Assembly: GCA_017399445.1 (NCBI GenBank)
Contig: JAFQCM010000022.1
Coordinates: forward strand, 1 to 38,290
Length of the DNA: 38,290 nt
Origin: Lachnospiraceae bacterium
GTDB lineage: Bacteria > Bacillota > Clostridia > Lachnospirales > Lachnospiraceae
Direction of reading: 5' to 3'
The position numbers and the translations under genes were made by a program. Shown one piece after another: positions 33,101 to 38,290 of the stretch. The notes under the pieces are model-generated. The model was given only the letters and a program-made list of their open reading frames with translations, did not search any database and was not told where the DNA came from. Every line of letters begins with the position of its first letter. Position 1 is the stretch's first letter.

Positions 33101-33282
33101 GTAACATTGTCCCATGTAAACTTTGCTGTTTTTCCAGTGCTATCTGCATCTACTGTTTTTTCCTGCACAGCCGCTTCTTTTGCCTCTACGGTCAAAGGTA
33201 CAAAAGAAGTTAATCCCGATTGACTGGCCATAATAGCCGCAAGTGCTACCGCCGCGAATTTGTTCATGCGTTTTAAAGCCAT
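30130..33282 (-). CDS. Secreted alpha-amylase, GH13 with CBM26 and MucBP domains (paralogue 2)
   Basis: 1050-residue exported GH13 enzyme with the same domain order as paralogue 1: signal peptide about 1-34 (SFVPLTVEA), catalytic barrel about 55-490, Ig-like domain, CBM26-type module about 734-834 (ALNGAWPGAVMEDDGDCW), MucBP-type domain, Thr/Pro/Lys linker and the shared C-terminal domain. Catalytic regions: DVVMNH (about 207), GFRCDTAKH (about 363), TGEAWGH (about 407) and YLASHDD (about 468). Region III and the loop near 100-130, which carries an insert relative to paralogue 1, differ, so the two may prefer different substrates or chain lengths. The ATG follows AAAGGAG. Own promoter and terminator. 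Confidence 0.94.
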   Translation of the reverse strand: MALKRMNKFAAVALAAIMASQSGLTSFVPLTVEAKEAAVQEKTVDADSTGKTAKFTWDNVTAYFVLTDRFLNADTSNDHSYGRGLQADGKTPIEGLDTKTNPGTFHGGDIKGLTEKVQDGYFTDLGVNAIWITAPYEQIHGYTSGNVQSNNANTYPDSAGGGFPYYSYHGYWTLDYTCMDKNMGTEAEFEEFVDSCHEKGIRVIMDVVMNHVGYTTMQDAVDYGFDGALKAGWQSYYYGNSTHLMGGGPESEQYWDASASVWSKWWGAGFVRADYPGYDAAGGDDYHMSLSGLPDVITESSAKEVSTPPILVNKWTQEGRLSEEQGELDAFFSENGYKKQPRYYVIKWLTDWVREYGIDGFRCDTAKHVDKDAWNDLKKEGVEALNEWRKNNPNKAGADWTDDFWMTGEAWGHGMGKSEYFTQGGFDSMINFSFPKDGNLASIEATYSNYASEINSDEEFNVLSYLASHDDAAGAAVFGNSNNKNMGTSLLLAPGGVQIYYGNELNRGLGWQNYFTGSDYLDQRYRTDMNWDDYDKATLEHWQKLGQFRNNHPAVGAGQHEKLDGDVYTFSRTYHLEEEDEDKVVVALPQKAGTFSVSVGDVFEEGETLTDAYSGKTYTVSGGAVEATTADAISPILLQGSGIVKPSVNAKAKNGDSYKTDTLSITLKANKVTDTYYSIDGGTKKPYQANDVITIGGDTAYGETTTLTVEGVSEEDGTTKITKIFTYKRSEEPIVSNGIRVEVSKDEFPTAPNIFVYTNDAAETALNGAWPGAVMEDDGDCWVYTNDEAEDAVRIILSLGATSNSGGTWRSTADKVPGLLVEGGAAYTKDSTELTEIQVSVPGRVNIEYVDTEGNVLKSIYRVGAVGKTYTTYPAEIEGYTLTETPSNAKGTFEEESTVTYVYSAGGEVPTKAPTPTPTKEATITPTKGAEATVTPSPTKGAESTEEATPTPTKADNPAGDETEFTMDGFTAVKTSSGVKLMANASGGTGTIRYMFTAEMNGREILIRNFDAEESLTWKPANSGTYKITAYAINRGKIISESTTTTYTAR

Positions 33283-33354
33283 AATTTCTCCTTTCACGTT
33301 CACATTGCTAAACGTTCTTCTAGTTTCATCTCACCTGCCCTCAATAATGAAATT

Positions 33355-33383
33355 ATTATAACACATTTTTTCTACAATATCCA
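33355..33383 (-). promoter_or_regulatory. Promoter of amylase gene 2
   Basis: Minus-strand TGGATA (33383-33378), 17 bp, TATAAT (33360-33355). The upstream part overlaps GAAAATAGTGGA (33391-33380), shared with amylase gene 1. Confidence 0.55.
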
Positions 33384-33416
33384 CTATTTTCCACAGGCGA
33401 GATTACTTTCTGCTCT

Positions 33417-36400
33417 TTATTTCACTCTATAAGAAACGGTCTTTTTCAACACTTTTTTAGAGCTGTCTTTTACATATACAGTAACTTTGTATTTTCCTTT
33501 TTCTAATGTTTTAAAGCTTGCTGACTTACTTGTTGAATAGTTCTTTTTATATTTTGTTTTACCATTAAGTTTAACCACATACTTACATTTCACTGTTCCC
33601 TTTGAACCTTTGACTGTTGTCTTAAACTTCAGTTTACCGTCAGTATAAGTAACCTTTAAGTTCTTCACAGCCAACTTGCTGTCTACTTTATAGGATTTAA
33701 TTGTCTTCTTAACAACCTCTCCTGAAGCATCCTTTACTTGAAGAATCAGTTTATATTTTCCAATTTCTGTTGGTTTAAAGTTTACTGTATTCTTCTTACT
33801 ATAAGCTTTAATTACTTTTGTTTTTCCATTAAGTTCATAGGAGAACCGGTAACTCAAGGTTCCATTTCCACCTTCTGCATCTGCTGTTAACTTAATAGTA
33901 TTTCCTACATAAGCTTTACCTGATTTTTTACTTGTTGTAAATTTCTGAATCTTTAATGGTTGTACTGTTGGGGTAGGCGCCTTAGTTGGTACTTTTGTTG
34001 GTACTTTTGTTGGTTCCACTGTTGGAGTTACTGTTGGTTCTGCCGTTGGGGTTGCTGTTGCTGTTGGAGTTGCTGTCGGTTCCACTGTCGGGGTTGCTGT
34101 TGGTTCCACTGTTGGGGTTGCTGTTGGAGTTACTGTTGGCTCTACTGTTGGAGTTGCTGTTGGCTCCGCTGTCGGAGTTGCTGTTGGTTCCACTGTTGGG
34201 GTTGCTGTTGCTGTTGGAGTTACTGTTGCAACACTGTCATCCACTACAACAAATCCCTCCAATTCTTTTGTGACAACTTCTTCTTCACTATCAATTGCAT
34301 ATACTTTAATTGTGTATACACCAGCTTTATCAAAAACATAACTTGCTATATTATCTTCTGCATATTGTCTCATTAATATTTCCACGCCGGTTTCCTGATT
34401 AATATATGTAAACTTATGATAAATAGGATACTTTTTCTCTTCTGTATATGAATCTACTGCAAATTTAACCTTATCTCCAACTTTTGCTTTCATTGTGGAT
34501 GCACGTAAACCATAAACTATCAAATTGTAGTCTGGCTCTGGAGTTGGTGTTGCTGGTTGTTCTGTAACGGTTGGTTCTGCTGTTGGTGTTGGTGTTGGTG
34601 CATCTGTTAGTGTTGGTGCTATGGTTGGTGTTTCTGTTACTGTGATTGTTGGAGTAACTTCAATCTCTCCACTTTCCAAATCATATTCTTTTTCACAAAC
34701 AACTTCTTTTCCAGTACTATCTGTTACTACAACTTTAATATTGTGAACTCCGGCACTGTCATTCTGCCATTTGTACGTATCATTTTCTCCAGCCTGAACT
34801 AACTGGTTATCCACAAAAAATTCATAACTGTATGGTGCTGCTCCTTCGTCTGCAATTGCCTTTACAATTAATTCTGTTGTATTGTACTGTGGTGCACTAC
34901 GGTCTGCTCCAAAGTTAACATGCATTTCTTCAACTGGTGTAACTGTTATTTTCGGTGGTGAAGTAACTCTAATTGTTGGCTCTGGTGTGGCAGTTACTGT
35001 TAATTTTGGATCTTCTGTTGGTACTGCTGTTGGTTCCACTGTTAATGCTGGTGTTGGGGTTGTGCTAATGTTTTGCTCAATATCCTTCTTTCCAACTTTT
35101 GCCAAAGGCACTGTAATTACATCCAAATCCTCTTTTTCATACGATGTATTGTCACCTGCCCGATAATCTTCCATTACATTGTCCAACATAGATGGATCAT
35201 GTGGAATACAGTCAATTGCAGATTCGTTTCTGGTACCAAATCCCATAGCTCCCACACCATTAGTTTCAAGATAATTTTTGTCGATTCCTAATGATTTTAA
35301 CGGAATACTAATTTCAAAGAACGAATCATACTTTCTATTGTGTGCTTTTTCTGCTGTTAATGCATCGTAATATTTTGAAGCATCATAAGCATCTGAAACA
35401 TCCTTAGAACCTACTAACTGCATTAAAGTAGATGAAATACTGGTATCTGCCATAGCATATTTAATACCATTATCTTTAAAAGATAAACAATGTTCTTTGT
35501 CATAGCTTAAAGTACCATCTTCTTTTGCAATAAAGAATCCTGGTGTTCCTAAACCTTCTACCGCACTCATAATCAAAAGATTATCCACTCTTGTTTCAAA
35601 TTCTGTTTTCACGCCCCACGGATAGGAATCTGTAGCATCTTCTTCCATCTTTCCACTAATAGCGGTTCTATTTCCTATATTTAATGCAAACATAATTGGT
35701 ACATCGCCAATTTTACCATTATTCATTAAAGAGGCATTTCCCTCTGTCTGCCATGTGTCTGTAGTATTTACCATTTCCATACCAAGGTAAAGATTTTCAT
35801 CATCCCATGCACCATATAAGGCATAACAGTCTGTTAAACTATCTTCATGGGCACCCTTCCAGGCATTTGCTACATCCCATGCACCTCCCTGGGCAATTAA
35901 CATGTCAGAAGACCAGTCAGAAGCATCTCCATCAATAGTAATGGTTGCAGGTTTACCAGAATTTCCTTTTGGATTCGTATCATATAATCCTCTTGTTTCT
36001 TCTGATGCGTTTACAGATTCCTCTGTTACTTCCTCCTCAACTGTTTCTTCTGATACAATATCTGGTACATATTTTTTTGTATATGTATATGTTTTGGAAA
36101 CCCCTGGTGCAGATACTTCTACAGTAATTTCACTATCTGCAATTTTTCCTTTTCCAATTTCAACTTCTGTACTTCCTGTAAATGTTTTCTCTGGTCCATT
36201 ATCTACAGAATAAGTTCCTTCTACACTATAATGATATTCTGATGGCAATGAATAATTAGCCACTGTAAGTGTGATGGTTTCAGTTTCTGTAGTAAACACA
36301 GAACCGTCTGGAAGGGATGACTTGACAGATGGCGTTCCAGGCTTTGGTGTTGCCGTTGGTTCTACTGTAACTGTTGGTTCTGGTGTTGCTGTAATTGTTG

Positions 36401-36920
36401 GTTCTACTGTAATTGTTGGCTCCGGTGTTGCTGTAGCTGTTGGTTCTGGTGTTGCTGTTGGCTCTACCACAACTTTCTCCCAAACACCTTCATCTAATCT
36501 ATAGGTTGCATTATCCTCTTCAAAAAGATATCCTGCTTCCCCATCTCCCGGAGTACGATTTACATCACTGGAATAAAAGATAACTCTTGGATTTTCAATA
36601 TTCTCAGGAACTGTATATTCGTACAAGTTACTGGTTCCTTCCACCTTCGTCATTTCTTCTCCTGGAAAAGCCCCATTATTTACAGTACCTGTTTCCGAAT
36701 CATATGCGTAACAGTATACTGGTTCTGACCATTCAGAAGGTAGTACAATTTGTGCTTTATTTACTGCTGTTTCAACCTTTTCTTCCGTTGTCTGAATCTG
36801 TTCAGATTCTTTTGCATATGCAATCCCTACTCCTGAACTGACATTTCCTAATAACATGGAAACTACTAGTGCTGTGGAAACTGCGCCACGGAAAAATTTC
36901 ATAATACGTTTCTTATGCAT
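33417..36920 (-). CDS. Secreted multidomain starch-binding protein: CBM26, CBM74-like domain, Ig-like domains
   Basis: 1167-residue exported protein without a catalytic domain. Signal peptide about 1-36 (VSMLLGNVSSGVGIAYA). A CBM26-like module (about 56-150, PVYCYAYDSETGTVNNGAFP) is followed by a Thr/Pro linker, an Ig-like domain (about 198-285), an acidic linker, and a ~290-residue domain (about 321-611) starting ITIDGDASDWSSDMLIAQGG with YALYGAWDDENLYLGMEMVN. Length and sequence resemble CBM74, the resistant-starch-binding family first found beside CBM26 modules. Further on come a PKD/Ig-like domain (663-750), another beta domain (798-893), a long TPT/EPT linker, and two basic three-tyrosine-type domains (987-1167). 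The layout resembles Ruminococcus bromii Sas6. No sortase motif is present; the Lys-rich C-terminus may hold it to the wall. Confidence 0.85.
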   Translation of the reverse strand: MHKKRIMKFFRGAVSTALVVSMLLGNVSSGVGIAYAKESEQIQTTEEKVETAVNKAQIVLPSEWSEPVYCYAYDSETGTVNNGAFPGEEMTKVEGTSNLYEYTVPENIENPRVIFYSSDVNRTPGDGEAGYLFEEDNATYRLDEGVWEKVVVEPTATPEPTATATPEPTITVEPTITATPEPTVTVEPTATPKPGTPSVKSSLPDGSVFTTETETITLTVANYSLPSEYHYSVEGTYSVDNGPEKTFTGSTEVEIGKGKIADSEITVEVSAPGVSKTYTYTKKYVPDIVSEETVEEEVTEESVNASEETRGLYDTNPKGNSGKPATITIDGDASDWSSDMLIAQGGAWDVANAWKGAHEDSLTDCYALYGAWDDENLYLGMEMVNTTDTWQTEGNASLMNNGKIGDVPIMFALNIGNRTAISGKMEEDATDSYPWGVKTEFETRVDNLLIMSAVEGLGTPGFFIAKEDGTLSYDKEHCLSFKDNGIKYAMADTSISSTLMQLVGSKDVSDAYDASKYYDALTAEKAHNRKYDSFFEISIPLKSLGIDKNYLETNGVGAMGFGTRNESAIDCIPHDPSMLDNVMEDYRAGDNTSYEKEDLDVITVPLAKVGKKDIEQNISTTPTPALTVEPTAVPTEDPKLTVTATPEPTIRVTSPPKITVTPVEEMHVNFGADRSAPQYNTTELIVKAIADEGAAPYSYEFFVDNQLVQAGENDTYKWQNDSAGVHNIKVVVTDSTGKEVVCEKEYDLESGEIEVTPTITVTETPTIAPTLTDAPTPTPTAEPTVTEQPATPTPEPDYNLIVYGLRASTMKAKVGDKVKFAVDSYTEEKKYPIYHKFTYINQETGVEILMRQYAEDNIASYVFDKAGVYTIKVYAIDSEEEVVTKELEGFVVVDDSVATVTPTATATPTVEPTATPTAEPTATPTVEPTVTPTATPTVEPTATPTVEPTATPTATATPTAEPTVTPTVEPTKVPTKVPTKAPTPTVQPLKIQKFTTSKKSGKAYVGNTIKLTADAEGGNGTLSYRFSYELNGKTKVIKAYSKKNTVNFKPTEIGKYKLILQVKDASGEVVKKTIKSYKVDSKLAVKNLKVTYTDGKLKFKTTVKGSKGTVKCKYVVKLNGKTKYKKNYSTSKSASFKTLEKGKYKVTVYVKDSSKKVLKKTVSYRVK
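33960..34235. repeat. Minisatellite encoding the VEPTATPT linker
   Basis: About 15 imperfect 18-nt units encode alternating VEPTATPT and AEPTATPT, between the last beta domain and the two C-terminal domains. In-frame length variation is likely between strains. Confidence 0.85.
36343..36470. repeat. Second Thr/Pro linker repeat
   Basis: Units of 18-36 nt encode EPTATPEPTITVEPT-like sequence after the CBM26-like module. Confidence 0.75.
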
Positions 36921-36963
36921 TATGTTTCCTCCCTTAAAATAGTTAAATAAATATTACAATTTT

Positions 36964-36995
36964 ATTATACTTCTTTTTCGTGGTTTTGTATACAA
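36964..36995 (-). promoter_or_regulatory. Promoter of the starch-binding protein gene with overlapping palindrome
   Basis: Minus-strand TATACA (36992-36987), 17 bp, TATAAT (36969-36964). The perfect palindrome TTGTATACAA (36986-36995) covers the -35 hexamer and may be a repressor site. The DNA from 36996 to 37315 is very AT-rich and I see no gene or structured element in it. Confidence 0.55.
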
Positions 36996-37315
36996 TACTT
37001 TTTGTTTACCCAGAATTTTCTACTTTTTTACCAATTTGCTATTTTCGTAAATTTTTGTATTTTTAATTATTTAGTAAAATAGTCCTAATTTTCCTTTTTG
37101 GTTTTCATTGAAAATATAGACTTTTTTTTATAGTTTTCTACATTTCCTTTTTTTTTGAAAACCAACCTTTTTTATTCTCTGGTTTTACTAATGATTTCTC
37201 TGTTTTTGTGCAATTTAGCCAATTTTTCTCCCATAATATTTTTGTTAAACTTTTATTTTTCAAATGCTAAAAAAGGAGGCTGCTCCATACAAACATTTTT
37301 ATCTGCAAACAAACA

Positions 37316-37344
37316 GGCTCTGTACAATCTGCTTGTACAGAGCC
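37316..37344 (-). terminator. Terminator of the phosphorylase gene
   Basis: GGCTCTGTACA (37316-37326) pairs with TGTACAGAGCC (37334-37344), 11 bp, followed on the minus strand by TGTTTGTTTG. Confidence 0.75.
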
Positions 37345-37378
37345 CGTCTCATAACTTTAATGATATATTTCTATTAAA

Positions 37379-38290
37379 TTATTTTAATTTCCAGATATCT
37401 TTGTTGTATTCAGCAATAGTTCTGTCTGATGAGAAGAATCCTGCCTTAGCAATATTTGTAAGCATCATCTTCTTCCACTTATTCTGGTCTTCATAATCCT
37501 TGAACATCTGATCTTTCTTAGCAATGTAATCTTTGATATCAAGTAATGTCATGAACCAGTCTTTGTTGATTAATTCATTATAAAGTCTTTCTAAGTTTTC
37601 TTTGCTTCCCTTAGCAACAACTTCTTTGCTTACGATAAAGTCTACGATTTCTTTGATCACTGGATCTTTTTCGTAGAAATCTTTAGATACATAATCAGCT
37701 TTTTCGTAATGCTTAATAACTGTATCTGAATCTTCACCGAAGATGTAGATGTTGTCATCTCCAACTAACTGGTGAATTTCAACGTTAGCACCATCTTCTG
37801 TTCCTAATGTAACAGCACCATTTAACATGAATTTCATGTTACCTGTTCCTGATGCTTCTTTAGAAGCTAAGGAAATCTGTTCAGAAACATCACAAGCTGG
37901 GATTAATTTTTCAGCTTTGCTTACATTGTAGTTTTCAACCATAACAACTTTCATGTATGGTGCAACTTCTGGATCATTGTTAATGATTTCAGATAATGTA
38001 AGAATTAAGTGAATAATATCCTTTGCAATAACATAAGCTGGTGCAGCCTTTGCTCCGAAGATAAATGTAAGTGGAGTAGCTGGCTTGTTACCTTTCTTAA
38101 TTTCTAAATACTTGTAGATGATGTATAATGCATTCATCTGCTGACGTTTGTACTCATGTAAACGTTTAATCTGAATATCGAAGATAGCGTTTGGATCTAC
38201 TTCTACATTCTGTGTTTCTTTCAAGTAAGCAGCCAATTCAGCTTTCTTACCTTTCTTGATTTCTTTAATCTTATCAAGAACTTTCTTATC
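37379..38290 (-). CDS. Glycogen/maltodextrin phosphorylase, C-terminal part (5' end outside window)
   Basis: The last 303 codons of an alpha-glucan phosphorylase (GT35), a cytoplasmic PLP enzyme that releases glucose 1-phosphate from glycogen or maltodextrin. The PLP-lysine motif [20 protein letters not shown] is present, with GANVEI, the glucan-site region [17 protein letters not shown] and [15 protein letters not shown] before it. The frame stays open through 38290, so the true start is outside; full enzymes have about 750-820 residues. Next to malQ, amylases and an importer it probably degrades imported maltodextrins, although a glycogen role (glgP) cannot be excluded. Confidence 0.95.
   Translation of the reverse strand, partial: DKKVLDKIKEIKKGKKAELAAYLKETQNVEVDPNAIFDIQIKRLHEYKRQQMNALYIIYKYLEIKKGNKPATPLTFIFGAKAAPAYVIAKDIIHLILTLSEIINNDPEVAPYMKVVMVENYNVSKAEKLIPACDVSEQISLASKEASGTGNMKFMLNGAVTLGTEDGANVEIHQLVGDDNIYIFGEDSDTVIKHYEKADYVSKDFYEKDPVIKEIVDFIVSKEVVAKGSKENLERLYNELINKDWFMTLLDIKDYIAKKDQMFKDYEDQNKWKKMMLTNIAKAGFFSSDRTIAEYNKDIWKLK

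Noticed and set aside
33960..34376. Long Cys/Trp-rich or Leu-rich plus-strand frames opposite the Thr/Pro linkers
   Set aside because: They are shadows of the repetitive linker codons read on the opposite strand; they have no ribosome sites.
37155..37496. Plus-strand 113-codon hydrophobic frame
   Set aside because: It lies in AT-rich intergenic DNA, has no ribosome site, and runs antisense through the terminator and the end of the phosphorylase gene. Hydrophobicity reflects T-rich composition.

Overview
The window looks like chromosomal DNA of a low-GC anaerobic Firmicute, most likely a gut Lachnospiraceae-type Clostridium. The evidence is AT-rich intergenic DNA, strong GGAGG ribosome sites, a one-polypeptide pyruvate:ferredoxin oxidoreductase, a CIRCE-controlled clpB, a small DUF3787-like protein, and secreted starch enzymes with CBM26, MucBP and Thr/Pro linkers. 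No tRNA, rRNA, CRISPR array, integrase or transposase gene is visible. The species assignment is an inference.

Left part (1-12.1 kb), mostly housekeeping: 5' part of clpB (minus strand) with a CIRCE operator overlapping its -35; a cobalamin riboswitch with a terminator, followed by a DUF4430 lipoprotein and an ECF-type substrate-binding membrane protein (vitamin B12 uptake); a metallo-beta-lactamase-fold protein; a nifJ operon with a small acidic gene; a two-gene bacterial-PH-domain membrane operon; and an M20 amidohydrolase flanked by two copies of a ~242-bp structured repeat. Each repeat copy carries a plausible minus-strand promoter, C-rich loops and a terminator, so each may encode a small RNA.

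Accessory island (about 12.3-14.3 kb): a 98-bp GC-rich insert between 10-bp direct repeats; two copies of a 36-37 nt hairpin; a convergent unit of a short RNA and a 40-codon ORF that resembles a type I toxin-antitoxin locus; scraps of a zinc-ribbon protein and a phage tape-measure protein; an 11-bp-phased array of DnaA boxes; a hypothetical gene; and a frameshifted remnant. This is the most unusual part of the window.

Middle (14.3-20.3 kb): an operon of a DJ-1/PfpI protein and a heterodimeric ABC exporter with one degenerate ATP site, then a CYTH phosphatase-like protein converging on an exported protein of unknown function.

Right part (20.4-38.3 kb), all on the minus strand: a starch/maltodextrin locus. 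Reading 5' to 3' it encodes a glycogen/maltodextrin phosphorylase (cut by the window end), a non-catalytic starch-binding protein (CBM26 plus a CBM74-like domain), two paralogous secreted GH13 amylases with CBM26, a maltodextrin-type binding protein and two permeases, 4-alpha-glucanotransferase MalQ, and a LacI-family regulator. The likely flow is: adhesion to starch, extracellular hydrolysis, import of maltodextrins (ATPase encoded elsewhere), then cytoplasmic breakdown by MalQ and phosphorylase, with LacI control.
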